20,480 bases of DNA from an uncultured Alistipes sp. Lineage in GTDB: Bacteria > Bacteroidota > Bacteroidia > Bacteroidales > Rikenellaceae. The DNA is taken from NCBI GenBank assembly GCA_900545315.1, contig UQYM01000040.1, positions 1-20,480 on the forward strand, read 5' to 3'. The notes beneath the pieces were generated by a model that did not search any database, was not told the origin of the DNA, and worked only from the letters and a program-made list of their open reading frames with translations. Position numbers and translations under genes: made by a program. Of this stretch, positions 7,993 through 14,353 are shown piece by piece (positions within the stretch are counted from its first letter, which is position 1; each line of letters opens with the position of its first letter).

Positions 7993-9405
7993 CTAATATC
8001 GGTAGAAGTCCGCTTTGTATGGGCCTTCGACCGGCACTCCGATGTAGTCGGCCTGTACTTGGGTCAGGCGGGTCAAATGGACACCGAGGTAGTCCAGGTG
8101 AAGGCGGGCCACCTCTTCGTCGAGTTGTTTCGGCAGGCGGTACACTTCGACGTTGAGTTTCTTGGTCCACAATTCGATTTGGGCCAGGGTCTGGTTGCAG
8201 AACGAATTGCTCATCACAAAGGAGGGGTGTCCTGTGGCACAACCGAGGTTGACCAAACGGCCTTCGGCCAGTACGAAGATCGAGTGTCCGTCGGGGAAGG
8301 TGTATTTGTCCACTTGGGGCTTGATCTCGGTTTTGACAATGTTGGGGTATGCTTCGAGGGCTGCCATCTGAATTTCATCGTCGAAGTGGCCGATATTGCA
8401 GACGATCGCCTGATCACGCATCTGTTCCATATGTTCGATGCGGATGATGTCCCGGTTGCCGGTGGTTGTCACGTAGATGTTGCCTTCGGGCAGAGCATCC
8501 TCGACGGTTTTGACCTCGAAACCCTCCATGGCAGCCTGCAGAGCGCAGATCGGATCGATCTCGGTAACGATCACGCGGGCTCCGTAAGAACGCATGCTCA
8601 TTGCGCAGCCTTTGCCTACTTCGCCGTAACCACATACCACGACCACCTTCCCGGCGATCATCACATCGGTTGCCCGTTTGATACCGTCGGCGAGGGATTC
8701 ACGGCAACCGTAGAGGTTGTCGAATTTGCTTTTGGTTACCGAGTCGTTGACATTGATGGCCGGTATGAGCAGTTCACCACGGGCCTGCATCTGATAGAGC
8801 CGATGTACGCCGGTCGTGGTCTCCTCCGAAACGCCTTTTAATTCGGCTATGGTCCGGTGCCATTTGCCGACATCTTCGGTGAGCAATGTACGCAACGTGT
8901 CGAGAATCACCTTCTCTTCGTGGCTCGATGGGGTAACATTCAGTGTTGAAGGGTCATCTTCCGCTCTGTAACCTTTGTGAATCAACAGGGTAGCATCTCC
9001 ACCGTCATCGACGATCAGGTTGGGACCTTTGCCATCGGGGAAAGAGAGCGCCATGGCTGTGCACCACCAATACTCTTCCAGCGATTCGCCTTTCCAGGCG
9101 AATACCGGGACACCGGTAGCGGCGATAGCTGCGGCGGCGTGATCCTGCGTAGAGAAGATGTTGCAGCTGCTCCACCGAACGTCGGCACCCAGTTCGACGA
9201 GGGTTTCGATCAGCACGGCGGTTTGGATGGTCATGTGCAGGGATCCCGAGATGCGGGCTCCTTTCAGCGGTTTTTGCGCGCTGTATTTCCGGCGGATAGC
9301 CATCAGTCCGGGCATCTCCTTTTCGGCGATTTCGATCTCTTTGCGTCCCCAATCGGCCAGGTTGATATCGGCGATTTTGTAGGGAAGGTTCCGGTCAATT
9401 AACAT
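7993..9405 (-). CDS. ahcY: adenosylhomocysteinase (SAH hydrolase)
   Basis: AhcY reversibly cleaves S-adenosylhomocysteine to adenosine and homocysteine, removing the inhibitor left by SAM-dependent methyltransferases. The 470-residue protein is of family length. Visible are CNIFSTQDHAAAAI (81-94), the substrate-site Asp cluster DDGGD (133-137), EETTTGVHRLY (194-204), and the NAD-binding loop GYGEVGKG (259-266), which holds the tightly bound cofactor used in the redox cycle. It ends in KADFYRY, matching the family's C-terminal Lys/Tyr tail that reaches the neighbouring subunit. The ATG at 9405 lies within the last codons of the upstream riboflavin kinase gene (7-nt overlap), so the two are probably translationally coupled and share the promoter at 9795-9802. 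Confidence 0.97.
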   Translation of the reverse strand: MLIDRNLPYKIADINLADWGRKEIEIAEKEMPGLMAIRRKYSAQKPLKGARISGSLHMTIQTAVLIETLVELGADVRWSSCNIFSTQDHAAAAIAATGVPVFAWKGESLEEYWWCTAMALSFPDGKGPNLIVDDGGDATLLIHKGYRAEDDPSTLNVTPSSHEEKVILDTLRTLLTEDVGKWHRTIAELKGVSEETTTGVHRLYQMQARGELLIPAINVNDSVTKSKFDNLYGCRESLADGIKRATDVMIAGKVVVVCGYGEVGKGCAMSMRSYGARVIVTEIDPICALQAAMEGFEVKTVEDALPEGNIYVTTTGNRDIIRIEHMEQMRDQAIVCNIGHFDDEIQMAALEAYPNIVKTEIKPQVDKYTFPDGHSIFVLAEGRLVNLGCATGHPSFVMSNSFCNQTLAQIELWTKKLNVEVYRLPKQLDEEVARLHLDYLGVHLTRLTQVQADYIGVPVEGPYKADFYRY

Positions 9406-9773
9406 GTCTCAAGTATTTTGATGATTTTTGTTTTGTCTTGTTCGATTTGTTGGCGCAGGGCGTCGATCGAGGCGAATTTCTGCTCCGGGCGGATAAAGGC
9501 GACCAGTTCTACCTGGAGCTCTTTGTCGTAGAGGTCTCCCGAGAAGTTTAGCAGGTGGGCTTCGAGCAGGCGTTGTCCCTGGGTTGGGACGGTTGGGGTA
9601 TATCCGATATTGACCAGTGCGCCGTAGGTGTGGCCGTTGAGGGAGATCCGTGCGGCATAGACGCCGTTCTTGATGGTCAGTGAGCGGTCCACGAGTAGGT
9701 TTGCGGTTGGAAATCCGATATTCCGGCCCAATTCTTTTCCGTGAATGACGGTGCCCTTGATGATACGCTCCAT
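9399..9773 (-). CDS. stand-alone riboflavin kinase domain protein (RibF C-terminal half)
   Basis: This 124-residue protein is the flavokinase module alone, which phosphorylates riboflavin to FMN. Motifs in order: KGTVIHGKELGR followed by GFPTANL (ATP/Mg site, Thr-Ala-Asn), NGVYA, ALVNIGYTPTV, LEAHLLNFSGDLYD (with the conserved acidic residue) and the closing FIRPEQKFASIDALRQQI. Bacterial RibF is normally about 310 residues, with an N-terminal FAD synthetase; here only 98 nt separate this gene from the divergent MerR gene, so that half is absent. The in-frame ATG at 9806 is rejected because a perfect -7 box (9802-9795) lies downstream of it; the ATG at 9773 directly precedes the conserved domain. 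It overlaps ahcY by 7 nt. FAD synthesis would need another enzyme elsewhere. Confidence 0.88.
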   Translation of the reverse strand: MERIIKGTVIHGKELGRNIGFPTANLLVDRSLTIKNGVYAARISLNGHTYGALVNIGYTPTVPTQGQRLLEAHLLNFSGDLYDKELQVELVAFIRPEQKFASIDALRQQIEQDKTKIIKILETC

Positions 9774-9794
9774 GCGAGTAGCCTTTGTAACGAG

Positions 9795-9802
9795 CAAATG
9801 TA
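9795..9802 (-). promoter_or_regulatory. -7 box of the riboflavin kinase-ahcY operon
   Basis: TACATTTG on the minus strand (9802 down to 9795) is an exact match to TAnnTTTG. A TTTT at 9826-9823, about 20 nt upstream, may stand for the -33 element. The expected start of transcription is near 9788-9790, giving a leader of about 15 nt before the ATG at 9773. Confidence 0.55.
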
Positions 9803-9817
9803 ACAAGAATAATCCAC

Positions 9818-9848
9818 TTGTGAAAACGGTTTGTTTTTTGTACCTTGC
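9818..9848 (+). promoter_or_regulatory. promoter of the MerR-type gene
   Basis: TTG at 9818-9820 and TACCTTGC at 9841-9848 are 20 nt apart and approximate the -33/-7 pair (TTTG and TAnnTTTG). The start of transcription would fall about 15-20 nt before the ATG at 9872. It overlaps the upstream part of the divergent flavokinase promoter, so the two may compete. Confidence 0.4.
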
Positions 9849-9871
9849 TGCTGCTTTGAACCCCTGTTACG

Positions 9872-11137
9872 ATGAGCGCCAGCGTACGGAAAAACAGAAA
9901 AGTATACTACACCATGGGGGAGGTATCGGAGATGTTCGATGTCAATCCCTCGTTGATTCGGTTTTGGGAGCAGAAGTTTGACATTCTCAAGCCGGATAAG
10001 AATAAGAAGGGGAATCGTCTTTTCACTCCCACAGATGTTGAGAATTTGAAGTTGATCTACCACCTGGTCAAGGAGGAGGGGATGACTTTGGCCGGAGCCC
10101 AGAAGCGGATCAAGCAGAATCCCGAGGGGTTGAAGCGGGATTTGGAGATTGTTGATCGGTTGCAGCAGCTGAGGGCGTTGTTATTGGAGGTTCGCCAGGA
10201 GTTGAAGGGAGCGAATGATACGGACGATGTGATTTTTGTAGATGAGTCGGTCTCTTCCGCTTCTGAGGAGGAGTTGTCGGTTCTGGAGCACAGTCGGACA
10301 GATGCTGGTAACGATGCCGAGTGGCAAGAGACTGATAGAGCTGTGGCGGCGGAGGTAAAGCACGAAGAGCAGCCTGCCCTGTTTGAAGAGGAGTCGGTGG
10401 ACGAGCCTTGGAGTGTAAATCCCGAGCTGTTGACGGAAGAGCCGCTTGTTGATGTGCCCGATTTTTCGGCAGAGAATATCGATGATCTGCAACCGGAGGT
10501 CCCAACCGCAGAGCCCCCAACGGATGCGAACCCATCGTCCAACGAAGCATCCAAATTAGTTGAAGTGCAGGAAAATGGGGCAGGGAGTGGTAATGCTCCT
10601 TCCGCTCAGGGCGAAGCGACGTTGCCTTTGGAAGAGACTGAATCAACTGACTCGGAGGAGACAGTGAAAGCCATTCCGGGCGTTTCGGGCACTACGGGCA
10701 GTGAGCCTCAAGTGACAACGACTTTCACGCAGCGGATCGGCCTGTTTGAAAACGGTGATGCGGTGGTGGTTTCTGCCTTTGTTGAGAAGGAGGAGCCGGC
10801 GATGCAGGATCAGAGCGATGGTGAGTCGGGACGTGAGACGCCGGTTGTGCCGTTTCAGGTGCAGGAGTTGTGGCCGGAGCATCGAGTCGAAGCTTCCGAG
10901 ACGGAGGCGGTCGATGAGGATACTTATGCTGAGTCGGTGGCAGAGGTGGCCATTGCCCATGCGGGGCCGATCGTGGCGGTAGATACGGAGGTTGAGGCCG
11001 GGGCTGAACGAATTTTGGAATCTGAACAGCCCATCCAGGAGCCGGAGTTGCCGATGATGCCCGAGCCGGAGAAGACTCAATCGCAACAACCTTCCGAAAG
11101 TACGCGCCCGCAGGTTTTTGAACAGACACTGTTTTAG
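9872..11137 (+). CDS. MerR-family regulator with a long acidic C-terminal tail
   Basis: Residues 10-85 form a MerR-type winged helix-turn-helix: YYTMGEVSEMFDVNPSLIRF (12-31), then NRLFTPTDVENLKLIYHLV (48-66). A helical stretch (about 85-112) probably dimerises. No effector-binding Cys cluster is seen. In the Bacteroidota family I recall, the protein ends soon after this helix. Here about 300 more residues follow (121-421) with roughly 72 Asp/Glu against about a dozen Lys/Arg, rich in Pro, Ser, Thr and Gln, and surely largely disordered. The frame is open throughout and keeps the codon character of the window, so it does not look like a frameshift. The last residues, VFEQTLF, are hydrophobic and may be a short binding motif. 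Target genes are unknown; it is divergent from riboflavin kinase-ahcY. Confidence 0.85.
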   Translation: MSASVRKNRKVYYTMGEVSEMFDVNPSLIRFWEQKFDILKPDKNKKGNRLFTPTDVENLKLIYHLVKEEGMTLAGAQKRIKQNPEGLKRDLEIVDRLQQLRALLLEVRQELKGANDTDDVIFVDESVSSASEEELSVLEHSRTDAGNDAEWQETDRAVAAEVKHEEQPALFEEESVDEPWSVNPELLTEEPLVDVPDFSAENIDDLQPEVPTAEPPTDANPSSNEASKLVEVQENGAGSGNAPSAQGEATLPLEETESTDSEETVKAIPGVSGTTGSEPQVTTTFTQRIGLFENGDAVVVSAFVEKEEPAMQDQSDGESGRETPVVPFQVQELWPEHRVEASETEAVDEDTYAESVAEVAIAHAGPIVAVDTEVEAGAERILESEQPIQEPELPMMPEPEKTQSQQPSESTRPQVFEQTLF

Positions 11138-11358
11138 TTTGGAGCTGTTTTGCACGGAGAGGACGAGTATCAAAGCATTGATTCCCATTTGATCCTTTAT
11201 TTCAATCGTTTCAGAGATTTTTTTACTTCTTCCCCAATAAAAGTCCATGAATACAGGGGACCACACCGGGAAACCGAGTACAATCAGGTGCGTCGTTGGC
11301 AGGTGTTTGGGTGTGACGTTTGGAGAGGGGAAAGAGACACAATCCATGACAAGTAGGT

Positions 11359-12150
11359 ATGGCAGTTAAGGTGAAAGATGTTGCGGCGGTGATTGAAGCG
11401 TTTGCGCCGTTGAGTTTACAGGAGGAGTATGACAATAGTGGATTGAACGTCGGGGATTATGAGGCCGAGGTTCAGGGCGTGTTGTTGTGTGTCGATGTGA
11501 CGGAGCGGGTGTTGGATGAGGCCGAATCGCTTGGCGTTAATCTGATTGTCTCTCACCATCCGTTGCTGTTTCATCCGTTACGGCAGATTGTCGAGGCCAA
11601 TTTTACGCAGCGCATTGTTCGGCGGGCCCTTTTGTCCGGCATATCGCTTTATGCGGCCCATACCAATTTGGACAGTGCAGCCGGTGGAATGAGTTTCCGG
11701 TTGGGAAGTCAACTGGGATTGGTTGACATGCAGGTGTTGGAACCCCATACGCCGGGAGCTGCGACAGGTTTTGGTGTCGTTGGGAATCTTCCGGAGCCGA
11801 CCGAGATGAAGCGTTTTTTGCAGAAGGTTCGAGCGGAATTGCATTGTGGAGCGATTCGTCATTCAGCTTTGTGTCGGGAGACGGTTCGACGGGTGGCCTT
11901 GGTGACGGGGGCAGGTGCTTCGATGGTGGAGTCTGCCATTTTGGCAGGTGCAGATCTCTACTTGACAGCCGACATGAAATATAATGATTTTTATGCGCCG
12001 GATGAACGCATTGTGATGGCGGATGTAGGTCATTTTGAGAGCGAATATTGCGCAATCAGGCTTTTACGTGATATAATTACAAAAAAAATAGCTACTTTTG
12101 CAGTTCACGAGAGTGTGAATTCAGTCAATCCTGTAAATTATTTGATTTAA
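11359..12150 (+). CDS. Nif3-like dinuclear metal center protein
   Basis: This belongs to the Nif3/DUF34 family (E. coli YbgI), hexameric toroids with a two-metal site in each subunit. The cellular reaction is not settled, although databases often call it GTP cyclohydrolase 1 type 2 homologue. Metal ligands are all visible: SHHP (65-68), HTNLD (101-105), and HFESE near the C-terminus (225-229). At 263 residues it is the short form, close to YbgI, without the inserted PII/CutA-like domain that lengthens many Gram-positive and Bacteroidota members to about 365-370. The stop lies 4 nt before the zinc-ribbon gene; this pair is common in Bacteroidota. The 221-nt region before it (11138-11358) has no clear promoter or terminator. 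Confidence 0.92.
   Translation: MAVKVKDVAAVIEAFAPLSLQEEYDNSGLNVGDYEAEVQGVLLCVDVTERVLDEAESLGVNLIVSHHPLLFHPLRQIVEANFTQRIVRRALLSGISLYAAHTNLDSAAGGMSFRLGSQLGLVDMQVLEPHTPGAATGFGVVGNLPEPTEMKRFLQKVRAELHCGAIRHSALCRETVRRVALVTGAGASMVESAILAGADLYLTADMKYNDFYAPDERIVMADVGHFESEYCAIRLLRDIITKKIATFAVHESVNSVNPVNYLI
12093..12100 (+). promoter_or_regulatory. internal -7 box for the zinc-ribbon gene
   Basis: TACTTTTG is an exact TAnnTTTG match placed inside the last codons of the Nif3-like gene, 55 nt before the ATG at 12155. No -33 TTTG is seen at the usual spacing. It could give the zinc-ribbon gene transcription of its own, in addition to read-through. Confidence 0.4.
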
Positions 12151-12154
12151 GCAT

Positions 12155-12928
12155 ATGGCAGTTTCAAGCAGAAAGAACAGCGATGCGAACGATTTTTCGA
12201 TGGAAGAGAAGATCGTTGCGCTGTACGAGCTTCAGAAGATCGATTCGAAGATCGACGAGATCAACAAGTTGAAGGGTGAATTACCTTTGGAGGTACAGGA
12301 TCTTGAGGATGAGATTGCGGGTCTCGAGACGCGTGTTGCCAACATTACCGCGGAGGTAGATAATTTGACCAAGGCAACCAAGGATCACAAAGATGAGATT
12401 GAGCAGGCCAAAGCGTTGATAAAGAAGTACGAAGGTCAGCAGGACAATGTTCGCAACAATCGTGAGTTCGATGCTTTGTCCAAGGAGATTGAGTACCAGA
12501 AGTTGGAGATTGAGCTTTGCGAGAAACGTATTAAGGAGGCTGCTGCCGATATCAAGGTTAAGAAGAAGGCCATTGAGGATGCTCAGGCAGAGTTGGCCGA
12601 TCGCAAGGTTGATTTCGAGGCCAAGAAGAAGGAGTTGGAGAGCATCGATGAGGAAACTTCGAAGGAGATGGAGTCGTTGACTGCGCAATCGGCGAAGGCT
12701 GCTGCGAAGATTGACGATCGTCTGTTGGCTGCTTACAAGCGTATTCGGCACAACGTGCATAATGGATTGGCCGTCGTAACGGTAAAACGTGATGCTTGTG
12801 GCGGATGTTTCAATCGTATCCCACCCCAGCGTCAGATGGATATTCGCATGAACAAGAAGATTATTGTTTGTGAGTATTGTGGTCGTATTTTGGTATCGAA
12901 CCAGCTTGACGAACAGGAGCAAAAATAG
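12155..12928 (+). CDS. coiled-coil C4-type zinc-ribbon protein
   Basis: A 257-residue protein: a Lys/Glu-rich helical coiled coil (about 20-190) followed by a zinc ribbon with two CxxC pairs, Cys215/Cys218 and Cys239/Cys242. This is the architecture of the DUF164/zf-RING_7 family, which includes Helicobacter HP0958/FlgZ and chlamydial CdsZ. Those relatives have been linked to flagellar or secretion functions and RNA binding. There are no flagellar genes here, so a nucleic-acid or ribosome-related role is only a guess. The N-terminus before Met16 is poorly conserved, so either start is possible; the ATG at 12155 is kept because Bacteroidota homologues have a similar Lys-rich leader. It lies 4 nt after the Nif3-like stop and is closed by a strong terminator. 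Confidence 0.9.
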   Translation: MAVSSRKNSDANDFSMEEKIVALYELQKIDSKIDEINKLKGELPLEVQDLEDEIAGLETRVANITAEVDNLTKATKDHKDEIEQAKALIKKYEGQQDNVRNNREFDALSKEIEYQKLEIELCEKRIKEAAADIKVKKKAIEDAQAELADRKVDFEAKKKELESIDEETSKEMESLTAQSAKAAAKIDDRLLAAYKRIRHNVHNGLAVVTVKRDACGGCFNRIPPQRQMDIRMNKKIIVCEYCGRILVSNQLDEQEQK

Positions 12929-12963
12929 GTCTCGGAATCACTGTTGATTCTGTAAGATATGTC

Positions 12964-12998
12964 AGGGAGTGTCAGTCGCAAGATTTGGCACTCCTTTT
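12964..12998 (+). terminator. intrinsic terminator after the zinc-ribbon gene
   Basis: Stem 12964-12974 pairs with 12986-12996 (GGAGTG with CACTCC at the core, two G-T pairs), with an 11-nt loop. TTTT (12995-12998) follows. It lies 36 nt after the stop codon. Confidence 0.8.
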
Positions 12999-13021
12999 GT
13001 TTAGGGAAGAGAGTGAGCGAG

Positions 13022-13083
13022 CATGACAGTCGTTTGTCAGAGGGAGGGTAAAAAAAGTATAAACGAAAAAAAATGCTGTCATG
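13022..13083. promoter_or_regulatory. inverted repeat and TGTCA cluster upstream of the sigma factor gene
   Basis: CATGACAG (13022-13029) and CTGTCATG (13076-13083) form a perfect 8-bp inverted repeat around a 46-nt A-rich spacer. A second, tighter pair is TGACA (13024-13028), six bases, TGTCA (13035-13039). The right arm abuts the proposed -33 element of the sigma gene. This is the arrangement of an operator with several half-sites, but no regulator can be named. Confidence 0.4.
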
Positions 13084-13114
13084 TTTTGATTTTTTAAGAA
13101 AACTTTCTAACTTG
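13084..13114 (+). promoter_or_regulatory. promoter of the sigma factor gene
   Basis: TTTTG (13084-13088) and TAACTTG (13108-13114) are 19 nt apart, the standard Bacteroidota -33/-7 spacing; the -7 box is one T short of TAnnTTTG. The leader would be about 75 nt, which leaves room for control at the RNA level. Confidence 0.45.
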
Positions 13115-13195
13115 CGTTTAGAAACAAATACAAATTCTAAAAACTCAGTTGCCTATTGACGAAATATCTACTCAAACCAACTCAAGGAGTTAGAT

Positions 13196-13780
13196 ATGAA
13201 TCTGAACAGATTAAGCGATCACGAATTGCTTAACAATTATATCTCAGGCAATGAGATTTCCATAAATATATTGCTGGATCGGCATCGGAAGCGGATCTTT
13301 GACTACATCTACATGATGATGAAGAGTCAGGATATTGCGGATGATATTTTCCAGGAGACGTTGATCAAGGTTGTTCGATTTGTTCGTGAGGGTCGTTACA
13401 CGGAGAATGGCAAGTTTTTGTCATGGGTATTACGGATTGCGCACAATCAGGTGATTGATTATTTTCGTCAGAAGAAGCAGCGGAATAATATTTCGGAGGG
13501 AGATGCCGGTTATGATTTGTTGAATCATCCGAAATTTTCGGATCGGACTGTTGAGGAGCAGTTGATCACGGATCAGATTGAGGCCGATGTCCGGAAGTTG
13601 ATTGATTTTCTGCCCTCTGAGCAGAAGGAGGTAGTGTTGATGCGCTATTACATGGGTTTAAGCTTCAAGGAGATTGCCGAGCAGACCAATGTAAGTATCA
13701 ATACGGCTTTGGGTCGGATGCGCTATGCGTTGATCAATTTACGCAAATTGATTGATGAAAATCAATTAACTTTAAGTTAA
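13196..13780 (+). CDS. sigma-70 family (ECF-like) RNA polymerase sigma factor
   Basis: A 194-residue two-domain sigma factor that directs RNA polymerase to a subset of promoters. Region 2 spans about 24-94, with DIADDIFQETLIKVV (46-60) for core binding and -10 recognition and WVLRIAHNQVIDYFR (77-91). Region 4 spans about 136-188, with LPSEQKEVVLMRYYMGLSF and the helix-turn-helix EIAEQTNVSINTALGRMR. There is no region 1.1 or 3, and no membrane segment. The start at 13196 is supported by AAGGAG (13184-13189), one of the few clear ribosome sites in the window. No anti-sigma gene follows, unlike many Bacteroidota ECF loci. Instead there is a 57-codon ORF 61 nt downstream, before a strong terminator. 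Confidence 0.93.
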   Translation: MNLNRLSDHELLNNYISGNEISINILLDRHRKRIFDYIYMMMKSQDIADDIFQETLIKVVRFVREGRYTENGKFLSWVLRIAHNQVIDYFRQKKQRNNISEGDAGYDLLNHPKFSDRTVEEQLITDQIEADVRKLIDFLPSEQKEVVLMRYYMGLSFKEIAEQTNVSINTALGRMRYALINLRKLIDENQLTLS

Positions 13781-13841
13781 TGTACAATAATGTGGCGACA
13801 TGCTCCGTTATATAGGCAAACACTACTAAAACACAGTGCCT

Positions 13842-14015
13842 ATGGAGGATTGCTACTATGAGGGACTGGCCGACGATGTGCTCCTTGCGGATGATGATCT
13901 ATTTCAGCGTGAGGTGATAAAAGGAGATGATGCGCTGTTGTTGACAGATGCATTTTTGAGTGAAGTATTTCGAAAATACAGAGTCGGCCGTACGAATAAA
14001 GCGGAGAAGATTTAA
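13842..14015 (+). CDS. small acidic protein of unknown function, 57 residues
   Basis: I do not recognise this ORF. It begins MEDCYYEG, has 13 Asp/Glu in the first 41 residues, including DDD at 17-19, and ends in a basic stretch (RKYRVGRTNKAEKI). No membrane segment, signal peptide or Cys pair is seen. Support for it being real: it is the only open frame between the sigma gene and the terminator, it is uninterrupted, and its last codons (from 13998 on) form the left arm of that terminator. Against it: no ribosome site precedes the ATG and it is short. It is probably co-transcribed with the sigma factor. A regulatory role is possible by position only. Confidence 0.55.
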   Translation: MEDCYYEGLADDVLLADDDLFQREVIKGDDALLLTDAFLSEVFRKYRVGRTNKAEKI

Positions 14016-14035
14016 CCTTCTCCGCTTTTATTTTT
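13998..14035 (+). terminator. strong intrinsic terminator overlapping the end of the small ORF
   Basis: A perfect 12-bp stem, AAAGCGGAGAAG (13998-14009) with CTTCTCCGCTTT (14017-14028), 7-nt loop, followed by TTATTTTTATT. It closes the sigma factor transcript. The loop contains the stop codon of the 57-codon ORF. Confidence 0.9.
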
Positions 14036-14049
14036 ATTGACTTGCGGCA

Positions 14050-14123
14050 AGGGGAGATGTGGCCTGCGAGCAAGTGAGGTCCTTCGTTGTGTTGACTTGC
14101 TGTACAGCCGGTGCATCTCCTCT
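14050..14123. repeat. nested inverted repeat in a gene-free gap
   Basis: The outer arms 14050-14061 and 14112-14123 pair over 12 bp (three G-T pairs; GGAGATG with CATCTCC at the core). Inside, AGCAAGT (14069-14075) pairs with ACTTGCT (14095-14101). Together they fold one long hairpin with a 19-nt loop. A T-rich stretch (14126-14149) follows on the plus strand. No reading frame explains it. The whole gap 14031-14304 (274 nt) is gene-free. Confidence 0.5.
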
Positions 14124-14164
14124 CATTTTATTGTTTGATTCTTTTTGTTGACTCGCTCGGGATC

Positions 14165-14284
14165 CCTGGACGATTCATGTGCACCGTTGTGACGCCGCCA
14201 GCCCCATGAGGCGGCGCCATTTGGCCTGAGGAGGGGTGGCCTACAGAAAGTGGCCTACAATAATAATCGTCGTGCTCGTCCAGG
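14165..14284. repeat. second inverted-repeat structure in the same gap
   Basis: CCTGGACGA (14165-14173) and TCGTCCAGG (14276-14284) pair perfectly over 9 bp. Inside, GCAC/GTGC (14181-14184 with 14272-14275) and possibly GTTGT/ACAAT (14186-14190 with 14257-14261) extend it. A GC-rich hairpin CGCCGCC/GGCGGCG (14193-14199 with 14210-14216) sits within, followed by two direct copies of GTGGCCTACA (14236-14245, 14250-14259). It could be a structured RNA or a decayed repeat element. Confidence 0.45.
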
Positions 14285-14302
14285 TTGTTTTCCAACGGCA
14301 CT

Positions 14303-14336
14303 AAAAAAGGCCGATCCTCAAGGATCGGCCTTTTCT
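14303..14336. terminator. bidirectional terminator before the acyl-CoA dehydrogenase gene
   Basis: AAAAGGCCGATCC (14305-14317) pairs with GGATCGGCCTTTT (14322-14334) around a 4-nt loop. The stem is perfect, with A before it and T after it, so it works in both directions. It lies 20 nt after the acyl-CoA dehydrogenase stop on the minus strand, and would also end any plus-strand transcript from the structured gap. Confidence 0.9.
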
Positions 14337-14353
14337 ATGGATGTGAGGCGAGA

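Noticed and set aside
9774..9806. Upstream ATG for the riboflavin kinase
   Set aside because: It lies upstream of the -7 box at 9802-9795, and the added 11 residues do not resemble the family.
11150..11356. 68-codon ORF before the Nif3-like gene
   Set aside because: No ribosome site or recognisable content, and composition unlike neighbouring genes.
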